Position numbers and translations under genes: made by a program. The notes beneath the pieces were generated by a model, which ran no database searches, was not told where the DNA came from, and saw nothing but the letters and a program-made list of their open reading frames with translations. Below are positions 45,086 through 53,373 of a DNA stretch of 64,000 nt, piece by piece. The stretch spans positions 2,542,001-2,606,000 of the forward strand of contig OZ243957.1 in NCBI GenBank assembly GCA_965214585.1, read 5' to 3'. Source of the DNA: JAHCHG01 sp965214585. Its GTDB lineage: Bacteria > Acidobacteriota > Blastocatellia > Pyrinomonadales > Pyrinomonadaceae. Numbering within the stretch: position 1 is the first letter of the stretch; every line of letters begins with the position of its first letter.

Positions 45086-46873
45086 TCACTTTTCAAAACT
45101 CCAAATCACCAGAATCAAAAACGTCGCCGTCAGCCAAAATATAATATTGAGAGGCGTTCCGACCTTTAAGAAATCGGCGAATTTATATTGTCCGGGACCG
45201 TAAATCAGAGTGTTTGTCTGATAACCAACCGGAGTCATAAAACTTGCGGACGCGGCGAACATTACGGCGACAAGGAACGGGCGCGGACTTACGCCGAGAG
45301 AATTTGCCGTCGCAATCGCAATCGGCGCGAGCAAGGCGGCGGTGGCGTTGTTTGACATCACTTCGGTCAGCACGGAAGTCATCAAATAAAATACGGAAAC
45401 GAGCGCGATAAGACCGAACCAATCGGCGACGTTTGAAAGCACGACTTCCGAAATTAATTTCGCGCCGCCCGTTTTTTCCAAAGCGATGCCGAGCGTTAAA
45501 ATTCCCGCCAGCAGAAAAATTATCCGCCATTCGATTGCCCGATATGCTTCTTCCATCGTCAAAGTTCCGATTAAAATCAGCAGAACCGCGCCGACCACCG
45601 CGCTTCCGACAATCGGCATAATGTCGAAAGTCGCCGATAAAATCACGCCTAAAACGATAAGCAATGCCGGAACGAGTTTTGAAGTTCGATAACGCGGACG
45701 TTCGATTTCCGAGGTGACGACGAACGATTGATTATTGCGAAGCTGGTTGTAACGCGCCGTTTCCACTTCCAAAAGCAAGGCATCACCGGCGTTTAATTTC
45801 GTGTCGGAAAGTTTTTCGCGCATCAAGCGTCCGCGATGCCTCAAAGCCAGCACGGACGCGCCGAATCTTTCCCGAAAACTCAAATCTTCGAGCGATTTGC
45901 CGACGAATTCCGTATTCGGCGCGATGACGACTTCGACCAGTTTGATGTCGCCGGATTCAATGTCCGAATCTTCCCATTTATATTGAGGTTTAAATAAAAC
46001 TCCGGCTCTCGACTGGATTTTCTTCAATTTTTCCAGATCGCAGCGCACGCGCAAAACATCGCTCGCTTTTAAGACGAAATCCGGCGTTGGAACGCTTCGC
46101 TCGTCTTCGTTTCTTTGGATTTCGATTATCGTAAGATCAATATCCTTGACAAGCGGCGCGTTTTTTACGGCTTTTCCAACTGAATCCGAATCTTTGAGCA
46201 GAACGATTTCCGTAATATAATCGCGCATCCGAAATTCCTCGATCAAATCGCCTTCGCCGCGTCTTTCGGGAATAAGGCGAATCCCGACGGTCAGCATATA
46301 AATCGTGCCGATAACAAACATAATCAATCCCAAAGGCGCAAATTCAAACATCGAAAAAGCGGGCTGATTCATATCAATTGCGATGGAATTGACGAGAATA
46401 TTCGTCGAAGAACCGAGCAGCGTGCAGACTCCGCCGAACATCGAGGCAAACGACATCGGTATCAGAAGTTTTGAAGGGCTTGCTTCGATGTCTTTGGAAA
46501 CGCTAAGCAAAATCGGTATAAAAATGGCGACAACCGGCGTATTGTTGATAAACGCCGAGAAAAAACCGACGGCGATCATTACGGCGACGAGTCCGAACCA
46601 GAAACTTTTTTTGAACACATCGGAAGTAACTTTGCCGAGAAAATTGACCGCACCTGTTTTAAAAAGTGCCGCGCTGATAATAAACATCGCCGCCACCGTA
46701 ACCGTCGCTTGATTGCTGAAACCGGAAATCGCTTCGACGGGCGAAATAATCCCGAACACGATCAATGCCGCCATCACCGAAATTGCCACCAGATCAACCG
46801 AAAGTTTTTCGGTGGCAAACAAAATGACGGCACAGAGGATAACGATAAAAACTAAAATTATTTCAATGGTCAT
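45086..46873 (-). CDS. SLC13/DASS-type permease with two RCK_C (TrkA_C) domains
   Basis: The 595-residue membrane protein has two blocks of helices. The first (1-200) has the NNTP motif (AFINNTPVVAIFIP, about 108-121) and SFASMFGGVCTLLGSSTNI. The second has VMSNNATAALLAPIA and TPVGYQTNTLI, both hallmarks of the SLC13/ArsB/NhaD superfamily. Between them (about 205-375) lie two TrkA_C-like regulatory domains. Such proteins are annotated as sodium-coupled dicarboxylate or sulfate transporters; the ligand of the RCK_C domains and the substrate are unknown. It is transcribed toward the restriction island. Confidence 0.82.
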   Translation of the reverse strand: MTIEIILVFIVILCAVILFATEKLSVDLVAISVMAALIVFGIISPVEAISGFSNQATVTVAAMFIISAALFKTGAVNFLGKVTSDVFKKSFWFGLVAVMIAVGFFSAFINNTPVVAIFIPILLSVSKDIEASPSKLLIPMSFASMFGGVCTLLGSSTNILVNSIAIDMNQPAFSMFEFAPLGLIMFVIGTIYMLTVGIRLIPERRGEGDLIEEFRMRDYITEIVLLKDSDSVGKAVKNAPLVKDIDLTIIEIQRNEDERSVPTPDFVLKASDVLRVRCDLEKLKKIQSRAGVLFKPQYKWEDSDIESGDIKLVEVVIAPNTEFVGKSLEDLSFRERFGASVLALRHRGRLMREKLSDTKLNAGDALLLEVETARYNQLRNNQSFVVTSEIERPRYRTSKLVPALLIVLGVILSATFDIMPIVGSAVVGAVLLILIGTLTMEEAYRAIEWRIIFLLAGILTLGIALEKTGGAKLISEVVLSNVADWFGLIALVSVFYLMTSVLTEVMSNNATAALLAPIAIATANSLGVSPRPFLVAVMFAASASFMTPVGYQTNTLIYGPGQYKFADFLKVGTPLNIIFWLTATFLILVIWSFEK

Positions 46874-47027
46874 AACTTATTGAATAAATTTTCAGAGTTT
46901 TTTAACACCAATTGATTAGATTGCGGTTTTTTTTCGGTTTCAATCTTAAATCTAACCGCGAAGACGTAAACGGAAACCGATATTTTATATCAAATATGGT
47001 TGCCGATAAATTTACTCTGGCAAACGC

Positions 47028-48677
47028 TCAAATCTCCTTTAACACTTCGTGAACGAATTGAACGGTCATCGAACCTTCGCCGACTGCGGAGGCGACGCGC
47101 TTAACCGAACCGCCGCGCACGTCGCCGGCGGCGAATACGCCGGGAACGCTTGTTTCGAGTAAAAAAGGCTGGCGTGCAGGTTTGCGAAAATTCGAGTTTT
47201 TTACCTGATTTCCGGTTTTGATAAATCCTTTTTCGTCGCGCTCGATCTCCGGCGGAAGCCAGTCGGTGCGCGGAATTGCGCCGATAAACGAGAATACGGC
47301 GGGCGTTTTTATTTCCCTTTTTTCGCCCGTTTTGTTGTCGGTGATTTCCGCCGTATTTAGAAAATTATCGCCTGAAAGCCCGGTAACTTCTGTTTCCGGC
47401 AGCAGTTCGATATTTTCCGTCTGTTCGATTCGTCCGGCAAGATAGCGCGACATACTTTTGTTTAAATCCAGTCCGCGAATTAATATCAGAACTTTTCTGA
47501 CGCTGCCGGATAAAAAAACCGCCGCTTGTCCGGCTGAATTTCCGCCGCCGACAACGATCACCTGTTCGCCCTGACAAAGCTGCGCTTCAAGCTGAGTTGC
47601 CGCGTAATAAACGCCCGCGCCGTCGAATTTTGCGCGGTTTTCGATGTTTAGTTTTCGGTAATCCGCGCCCGACGCGATCAAAACCGCTTTGGCTCGAAGC
47701 TGTTCGCCGCCTTCGAGTTTTAAGGTCGAATAACCGTCATCGAATTTCAATTCGCTGACCTGCGACGGCGCGGACAACTGCGCTCCGAATTTTTCCGCCT
47801 GAATTGTCGCTCGTCCGGCAAGTTCCGCGCCCGAAACGCCCGTTGGAAATCCCAAATAATTTTCGATTCTGGAACTCGTTCCGGCTTGTCCGCCGGTGGC
47901 AATTTGGTCTAACACGATTGTTTTCAAGCCTTCCGACGCGCCGTAAACCGCCGCCGCAAGTCCGGCTGGTCCGCCGCCGACAATCGCCAGATCGTAAAGC
48001 GCGTCTTTAATCGGACGGCTGATGCCGATTCGCTTTGCCAATTCGCTGTTGGAAGGATTTCGCAAAAACCAATCGCTTCCGTAAGAAACAATCGGCGTTT
48101 CATTTGCCTCGACGTGAAAATGTTTGAGCAGAACGTCAACCTCGGAATCGTTTTCCAGATCGAGCCAAGTGAAAACAACCCGGTTTTTCGACAAAAAATC
48201 ACGAATGCGAAAAGTATCGGACGAAAAACGCGAACCGATAACGCGCAAACCCGTGTATTCGGAATTTTGCAGAGCCAGCCAGCGGGCGATAAATGTCGAA
48301 AGAATCGTGTCGCTCAAACCGGGCTGTTGGCTGATAATTTCCCGCAGTTCTCCGGCGCACACTTCATAGACATCTACTACGCCTTTGGCAATCGCGTCGG
48401 CATTTGCCGGACTTCCGGTTAAATTCGCCAGATCGCCGGTAAATTCGCCCGCTTGATGAACGAGCATCTGTCTGGGTTCGCCGCCCGAACGATCTACGAT
48501 AGCGATCTCGCCCCTTTTGATAACGTGAAATTTAAATTCTCTGTCGCCCGCCGCAAACAAAACGTCCCCGTCTTGATAAGTCTGACATCTGGCAACTTTA
48601 GCGAACTGCTCAAGCTGTTCATCGTCAAATTTGGAAAAAGCATTCGGATATTTTTCTTTGATATTTATTTCAGCCAT
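47028..48677 (-). CDS. cNMP-binding domain plus thioredoxin-reductase-like flavoprotein lacking the CxxC
   Basis: The protein has 549 residues. Residues 10-125 form a CRP-like cyclic-nucleotide-binding domain. Residues 143-225 look like a thioredoxin-fold domain without a CxxC. From 228 it is thioredoxin-reductase-like: FAD motif VGGGPAGLAAAVYG (233-246), TGGQAGTSSRIENYLG, NADPH motif VVGGGNSAGQAAVF (375-388) and GVFAAGDVRGG. The usual redox-active CATC is replaced by GVYYAAT (355-361), so it cannot reduce thioredoxin in the standard way. Family members with this architecture usually lie next to a ZnF-UBP protein gene, as here (31 bp away). Substrate unknown; the sensor domain implies redox or ligand control. 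Confidence 0.85.
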   Translation of the reverse strand: MAEINIKEKYPNAFSKFDDEQLEQFAKVARCQTYQDGDVLFAAGDREFKFHVIKRGEIAIVDRSGGEPRQMLVHQAGEFTGDLANLTGSPANADAIAKGVVDVYEVCAGELREIISQQPGLSDTILSTFIARWLALQNSEYTGLRVIGSRFSSDTFRIRDFLSKNRVVFTWLDLENDSEVDVLLKHFHVEANETPIVSYGSDWFLRNPSNSELAKRIGISRPIKDALYDLAIVGGGPAGLAAAVYGASEGLKTIVLDQIATGGQAGTSSRIENYLGFPTGVSGAELAGRATIQAEKFGAQLSAPSQVSELKFDDGYSTLKLEGGEQLRAKAVLIASGADYRKLNIENRAKFDGAGVYYAATQLEAQLCQGEQVIVVGGGNSAGQAAVFLSGSVRKVLILIRGLDLNKSMSRYLAGRIEQTENIELLPETEVTGLSGDNFLNTAEITDNKTGEKREIKTPAVFSFIGAIPRTDWLPPEIERDEKGFIKTGNQVKNSNFRKPARQPFLLETSVPGVFAAGDVRGGSVKRVASAVGEGSMTVQFVHEVLKEI

Positions 48678-48707
48678 TTTTTTATTTGGTAAATTTTTGC
48701 GGATTGC

Positions 48708-48977
48708 TTAGATTTTCTCTAAAAATATTTTATCCGCGTAACAATAAGCCCAATCTTCGCCCGGCTCGAAAGATTTGATGATCGGATGTTCCGTCTGTTC
48801 AAAATGCTTGGTCGCGTGTTTATTTTTTGACGAATCGCAGCAGCCGACGTGACCGCAAATTTCGCACAGCCGCAAATGCACCCATTTATCGCCCGTTTCC
48901 AAACATTCTTCACAACCGTCGGGCGTATTCGGCTGCGGATTTTTTATCTGTCCGAGATGCGAACAAGTTTCTGCCAT
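48708..48977 (-). CDS. ZnF-UBP-type small zinc-finger protein
   Basis: The 89-residue protein matches the UBP zinc finger in full: CSHLGQI, CEECLETGDKWVHLRLCEICGHVGCCDSS and HATKHFEQTEHPIIKSFE carry the Cys/His ligands. In eukaryotes this domain binds ubiquitin C-termini; in bacteria its function is unclear, but it is recurrently encoded beside the cNMP/flavoprotein type of the preceding entry, suggesting a partner. The two genes are on the same strand 30 bp apart, with this one first. Confidence 0.85.
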   Translation of the reverse strand: MAETCSHLGQIKNPQPNTPDGCEECLETGDKWVHLRLCEICGHVGCCDSSKNKHATKHFEQTEHPIIKSFEPGEDWAYCYADKIFLEKI

Positions 48978-49074
48978 TTTTTTATTCTCCTGTAATTTTC
49001 ACAAAACTGCGCTTTTCCAAACTTATTATCTCACAAAGAAAGGCGAAAATTCTCACCTCTCAATTACTTGAGAG

Positions 49075-49249
49075 GTCGCGGAGTTTTTTTATTGACTGGA
49101 GCGCGGGGCGTGCCTCGCTTGCGAGCCGCCCGCGCGAACGGCGGAAAATCATCAAAACTCAAAATCATCCAGTTATGACGACTTTTTCGCGCTACGCGCT
49201 CATTGCAAGCGAGGCACGCCCCGCGCTCCAGTCAAAAACTCCGCGACTC
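49075..49249. repeat. Long inverted repeat, diverged member of the GACTGGAGCGC family
   Basis: Arms extend from GTCGCGGAG at 49075 through TTGACTGGAGCGCGGGGCG and back at 49200-49249. Compared with copies at 6463 and 51112, the arms share the GACTGGAGCGC end but not the interior, and both arms changed together. A small separate hairpin (ACCTCTCAA/TTGAGAGGT) lies at 49055-49076. Confidence 0.8.
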
Positions 49250-49254
49250 CTCAC

Positions 49255-51030
49255 TTATTTACTCCATTCATCCGAAATCTTCACGTCAACCTTGACCGGA
49301 ACTTTGCTGATATATTCTTCTCCTGCGTCGCACATCGCTTTTTCCAATTTTTTCGCCGTTTCTTCGGCTTCCGACGTATCGGCTTCGACGATAATTTCAT
49401 CGTGAACGATATTGACTAATTTTGCGGAAGTAGAATTTGCGGAATCGTGAAAAAGACGCAGAGCGCGTTTGAGAATGTCAGCCGAACTGCCCTGGATCGG
49501 CATATTTTTGCCGTTTCTCTGCGCGAGCGAAACTGCTCTTCTGTCCGATTCGTCAATTCTAAAACGCATCATTCTGCCCGCAGCGGTTTTGGCAACGCCG
49601 TCTTTTATAACCTTTCGCGCGGCATCTCTGAGCCAAGCGTCGAGTCCGCGATATGTGGCAAAATAACGGCGCATAATATTTTCGGCTTCGGTGTTTGAAA
49701 CTCCGGTCATCAGCGCGAATCGCTGCGAGCCGATGCCGTAAACCACGCCGAAATTCAGGCGTTTGGCGAAACTGCGCTGTTCGGGCGTAACTTCTTCGGG
49801 TTTCACATTAAAAACCTGCGCGGCGGCTGTCGTGTGAAAATCTTCGCCCGTCTGAAAGGCTTTGATAAAATTCTCGTCGTTGGAGAATTGAGCTAAAATT
49901 CGCAATTCGACTTGGGAATAATCGGCGGTAATCAGCTTTTTGCCGTCGGGAGCGCGAAAGCATCGGCGATATTCTTCTTCGTGCGGTATTTGTTGAATGT
50001 TTGGACGACTGCACGAAAAGCGTCCCGTCGGCGCACCGATCTGGCGAAAATCGGCGTGAATTCTGCCGGTTTCCGGTTTGATAAAATCGAGTATGTTTTC
50101 GCCGAAACTCGTCAGGGATTTTGCTACGCCGCGATATTCCAAAAGTTTGGCGACAACCGGAAATTCTTCGGCGAGCGGCTGCAACTGCCATCCGCGAGTT
50201 GTGGCGGGAACGGGAACGCCCAGATTTTTCAGCGCGTCGGTAACTTGCGCTTGCGAATTTAAGTTTATCTCCGCAATTCCGAAAAGCGAAGCCTGCGCGA
50301 CTCCCGCCGAAAGCATTTTTTGAAGCTCTAAACCGACGACTTTTTGCTCTTTTTCAACTTTGTCTAACTGCTCGCGCCAGCGTTCTTCGTCTAAATAAAA
50401 TCCGTTGAGTTCCATCTGGGCAATCGGCATTACGCAGTCGAATTCGATTTTCGCCGCGCGAATCAAGTTATCGGCTTTTAATCTTTCAATAATTTTTTCG
50501 CGCAAAGCGACCATTATCGCCGCATCTTTCGCGGCATATTGAATTTGCGAATGCGAAAGTTCCTCCGCGCTCCAATCGCTGATCTGCTCGCTTTTATCTA
50601 CTTCTATATTGAGAAAAAACTCCGAAACAGCCGCCAAATTGTGCCGCCGGTCTTTGTCGCCCGCCGCAATTAACTGGCTGGCGAGAAGCGTATCGAAAAC
50701 GCCGCCGATCTCCGCGCCGAGATGATGTTTCACCCATTTCGCGTCAAACTTCGCGTTGTGCGCGATTTTTATCGGCTTGTCGGCGGCAATTAATTCGCGC
50801 AAAGGTTCTAATTCGGGCATTGTCCGCACATCGCCTTTTTTCGCAAACGGTTTCAAATCAATAACTTTCGTATCTTTTCCGCTGCTGAACTGCACAAGGC
50901 GAATCTCGCCTTCATACGGATCGAGTGCCGTCGTTTCGGTGTCAAAACCCAAAACATCTTCCGTTTTCAATTCATCGCACGCCTTTTTCAGCGCGTCCGC
51001 GTCGTTTATAAGCTGAAAATAAACTTCCAT
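49255..51030 (-). CDS. Pol I-like DNA polymerase with 3'-5' exonuclease domain, no 5' nuclease
   Basis: The 591-residue protein has a DnaQ/DEDD exonuclease start (VLGFDTETTALDPYEG, D30/E32), then family A polymerase motifs: ITADYSQVELRILAQ (motif A, D370), SFAKRLNFGVVYGIG (motif B) and VNIVHDEIIVEAD (motif C with HDE). The 5'-flap nuclease domain of full-length PolA (about 900 residues) is absent. Such short forms occur in several phyla and phages; here it is chromosomal in style and next to a repeat, with no phage genes nearby. It could serve repair synthesis alongside a full PolA elsewhere. Confidence 0.88.
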   Translation of the reverse strand: MEVYFQLINDADALKKACDELKTEDVLGFDTETTALDPYEGEIRLVQFSSGKDTKVIDLKPFAKKGDVRTMPELEPLRELIAADKPIKIAHNAKFDAKWVKHHLGAEIGGVFDTLLASQLIAAGDKDRRHNLAAVSEFFLNIEVDKSEQISDWSAEELSHSQIQYAAKDAAIMVALREKIIERLKADNLIRAAKIEFDCVMPIAQMELNGFYLDEERWREQLDKVEKEQKVVGLELQKMLSAGVAQASLFGIAEINLNSQAQVTDALKNLGVPVPATTRGWQLQPLAEEFPVVAKLLEYRGVAKSLTSFGENILDFIKPETGRIHADFRQIGAPTGRFSCSRPNIQQIPHEEEYRRCFRAPDGKKLITADYSQVELRILAQFSNDENFIKAFQTGEDFHTTAAAQVFNVKPEEVTPEQRSFAKRLNFGVVYGIGSQRFALMTGVSNTEAENIMRRYFATYRGLDAWLRDAARKVIKDGVAKTAAGRMMRFRIDESDRRAVSLAQRNGKNMPIQGSSADILKRALRLFHDSANSTSAKLVNIVHDEIIVEADTSEAEETAKKLEKAMCDAGEEYISKVPVKVDVKISDEWSK

Positions 51031-51111
51031 AAACTAAATATTAAAACGTATTAGCCGAATGGTAAATCTCGAAAATGAATAAAATTATTTTTTTAGATGT
51101 TGCAGAGTTTT

Positions 51112-51244
51112 TGACTGGAGCGCAAGCGTCCCCGCTTGCAATAAGCGCGTAGCGCGAAAAAGTCGCTGTAACTGAAACTTTTGATTTCTTACGATTTTCC
51201 GCCGCTCACGCGACGGTTGCAAGCGGGACGCTTGCGCTCCAGTC
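51112..51244. repeat. Long inverted repeat, GCAAGCGTCCCGCTTGC family, copy 2
   Basis: Arms start at 51112 (TGACTGGAGCGCAAGCGTCC) and end at 51244; the left arm has one extra C against the right, so the stem has a single bulge. It fills most of the 300-bp gap between the divergent polymerase and DUF1287 genes. Confidence 0.85.
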
Positions 51245-51332
51245 CGCTCCGCGAATAATCTAAATTATTCACAAGCGCAAAAGCATCTGATAATTGCGTT
51301 CTAAACATCGTATAGTTTAAGGAGTTCTAAAA

Positions 51333-52013
51333 ATGTCTGATATTAAAATTTTTCCGTCAATTATTTTGTTGATTTGTCTGCTCGCATTCACCGCCTGTCA
51401 AACAAATTTTTCTTCCGCGTCGCCGATCAAAAAGCCGATTTCAATTTTTGCCGGCGAAACAATCGAAAAACCGAAACTCGCCGAAATCGCTTCGCCCGAA
51501 ATCCGCAAAATGTTAAAGAGCGCGAAAAAGCAAACCGAAATCACGACAAATTACACGCAAGATTATTACTCGATCTCTTATCCGAACGGCGATGTGCCGA
51601 AAGAAACGGGTGCTTGCACGGACGTTGTAATTCGCGCATTTCGCGCGGCTGATGTTGATCTGCAAAAACAGGTTCACGAAGATATGAGCCGTAATTTCCC
51701 GAAATATCCGTCAAAATGGGGCTTGAAGAAAACCGACACGAACATAGACCATCGCCGCGTGCCGAATTTGCAGACATTTTTCGAGCGTCGGGGAAAATCT
51801 CTGCCGATCTCGGAACGTGCGGAAAATTTCAAACCCGGCGATGTCGTAACTTGGGATTTGAACGGGAAAGGAATGACGCATACCGGAATTGTTTCAAATA
51901 TTTGGAACAATAACACAAAACGCTATTTAATTTTTCACAACATCGGCGCGGGCGCAAAACTCGAAGACCGCATTTTCGATTGGGAAATCACGGGGCATTA
52001 TCGGTATTTTTGA
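51333..52013 (+). CDS. DUF1287 lipoprotein
   Basis: The 226-residue protein has a lipoprotein signal (LLICLLAFTAC, lipid-modified Cys near residue 21). The mature part matches DUF1287 throughout: YSISYPNGDVPKETGACTDVVIRAFRAA, PNLQTFFERRG, FKPGDVVTWDLNG and HTGIVSN, with a conserved Cys/His pair that has the look of an NlpC/P60-like or amidase-like active site. The family is widespread but not characterised as far as I know; cell-wall action is plausible. It is monocistronic, with an AAGGAG-type site before ATG 51333. Confidence 0.82.
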   Translation: MSDIKIFPSIILLICLLAFTACQTNFSSASPIKKPISIFAGETIEKPKLAEIASPEIRKMLKSAKKQTEITTNYTQDYYSISYPNGDVPKETGACTDVVIRAFRAADVDLQKQVHEDMSRNFPKYPSKWGLKKTDTNIDHRRVPNLQTFFERRGKSLPISERAENFKPGDVVTWDLNGKGMTHTGIVSNIWNNNTKRYLIFHNIGAGAKLEDRIFDWEITGHYRYF

Positions 52014-52041
52014 AGAGGAAGAGTTTTTTTTAACCACAGAA

Positions 52042-52165
52042 GAGTTTTTTAACCACATAGGGACATAGAGAACATAGATTTTTTAAGATTTTTAAACACT
52101 CAATTTTCTTTTGATATAATTTTTTTCTTCCTATGTTTTCTATGTCCCTATGTGGTTAAAAAAAC
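52042..52165. repeat. Long inverted repeat, AACCACATAGG family, copy 2
   Basis: Arms of the type TTTAACCACATAGGGACATA (from about 52047) and their complement (52131-52165), the same family as 28365-28493 but with GGG in place of GGA in both arms together. It separates the convergent DUF1287 and hydrolase genes. Confidence 0.85.
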
Positions 52166-52179
52166 TCTTATTAAAAGTT

Positions 52180-53190
52180 CTAACCGCTGTTTTCCATTCT
52201 CATCTGCTCGTTTTCTTTGATCTCGAATTTTCCCTTCGCATTTTTGCAGAAATTCGTCATAACTTCGACAAAATTCTCCGGCGATTCTTCGGGCGGAACG
52301 TGACCGCAGTTGCGGAAGACGACGAAGCGCGAATTTAAGATTTTTTCGTGCAGCGAATAGGCGTTGTGAATCGGAATTACGAAATCTTCCTCGCCCCAAA
52401 TTATCAAAGTCGGCTGATTTATTAGGTGCGCGTCGCGTTCGATGCGGCAAGCGTCCCAGTTTCGCGCCGTTTCCAAAACCGAATGATGCGCGTCTTTGGC
52501 GCGAAGCGGGCGCAGAACGCTTTCGATTCGTTCTTTCGTAATCAGATCGTGATTCGCCGGCGCGAGCGTTCCTTTCATACGAATCTTCATAAACGGTTTT
52601 GAGTCAATCAAAAACGGCGAGAGAATTTCGCCGACACCGGGAATACCGGCGAGTTTCAAAGCCGGATGCGCCAATGCTTCGTCATTGCAGACCGAGCCGA
52701 CAAGGACGAGTTTTTCAACCCGTTGGGAATCATCGAGCGCGATTGCCGAACAAACCGCGCCGCCGTAAGAACTGCCGACGAGAGTTGCGCGTCCGATGCC
52801 GAGCAAATTCATAAAACGCACGATCATACGCGCCTGCGAAGCAATCGTGTAATCGAAAGAATCAGGTTTATCCGAATAACCGAAGCCGAGCAGATCAACG
52901 GCGACAACGTGAAAACCGCGCTCGGCAAACATCGGCGCGACGGTTTGCCAAACCGCCGTCGAAGACGAAAAACCGTGAACCAAAACAAGCGTCGGATCGG
53001 TTTCATCGCCGAATTCCTGATAATGAATCGTCGCGCCGTCAACTTCGATAAATTTTGAATATTCCGAATTTGCAACGTATTTTTTCGCGTCTTCCCAAAC
53101 AACTTCACTCGGACGAGTCAAAAATTTCCACGCCACAACCGCGCCGATTCCCGCGCCCGCCGCACCCAAAGCAACATATTTCTTGTCCAT
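52180..53190 (-). CDS. Membrane-anchored alpha/beta hydrolase
   Basis: The 336-residue protein is taken from ATG 53190, preceded by AAGGAAA; a longer reading to 53310 would run through the upstream repeat. It has an N-terminal membrane helix (YVALGAAGAGIGAVVAWKFL), an oxyanion region LVHGFSSSTAVW, nucleophile elbow VGSSYGGAV, acid in LIIWGEEDFVIP, and the catalytic His in NCGHVPPEESPENF. The triad Ser-Asp-His is complete. Substrate unknown; such proteins range from esterases to haloperoxidase-like hydrolases. Confidence 0.82.
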   Translation of the reverse strand: MDKKYVALGAAGAGIGAVVAWKFLTRPSEVVWEDAKKYVANSEYSKFIEVDGATIHYQEFGDETDPTLVLVHGFSSSTAVWQTVAPMFAERGFHVVAVDLLGFGYSDKPDSFDYTIASQARMIVRFMNLLGIGRATLVGSSYGGAVCSAIALDDSQRVEKLVLVGSVCNDEALAHPALKLAGIPGVGEILSPFLIDSKPFMKIRMKGTLAPANHDLITKERIESVLRPLRAKDAHHSVLETARNWDACRIERDAHLINQPTLIIWGEEDFVIPIHNAYSLHEKILNSRFVVFRNCGHVPPEESPENFVEVMTNFCKNAKGKFEIKENEQMRMENSG

Positions 53191-53224
53191 AAAATTTCCT
53201 TTTGTAAAAGATTTTCGGAAAAAG

Positions 53225-53358
53225 TAAACCACGAAGAAACACGAAGAAAACACGAAGTTAATATAAAGAATTAAGAAAATTGATTGAATTAACGATAGCT
53301 TTCCGAACAATTATAACTTGGTTTTCTTCGTGCAAACTTCGTGTTTCTTCGTGGTTTA
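53225..53358. repeat. Long inverted repeat, ACCACGAAGAAACACGAAG family
   Basis: Arms from 53225 (AACCACGAAGAAACACGAAG) and back at 53323-53358 enclose about 60 nt, between the hydrolase start and the truB stop. Confidence 0.85.
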
Positions 53359-53373
53359 TTTTCTTTTCTTATT

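Noticed and set aside
49255..51030. Prophage suggested by the short Pol I-like enzyme
   Set aside because: No phage structural, lysis or integrase genes are nearby; short Pol I forms occur chromosomally.
53191..53310. Upstream start for the alpha/beta hydrolase
   Set aside because: The extension is encoded by the inverted repeat at 53225 and lacks a ribosome binding site, unlike ATG 53190.
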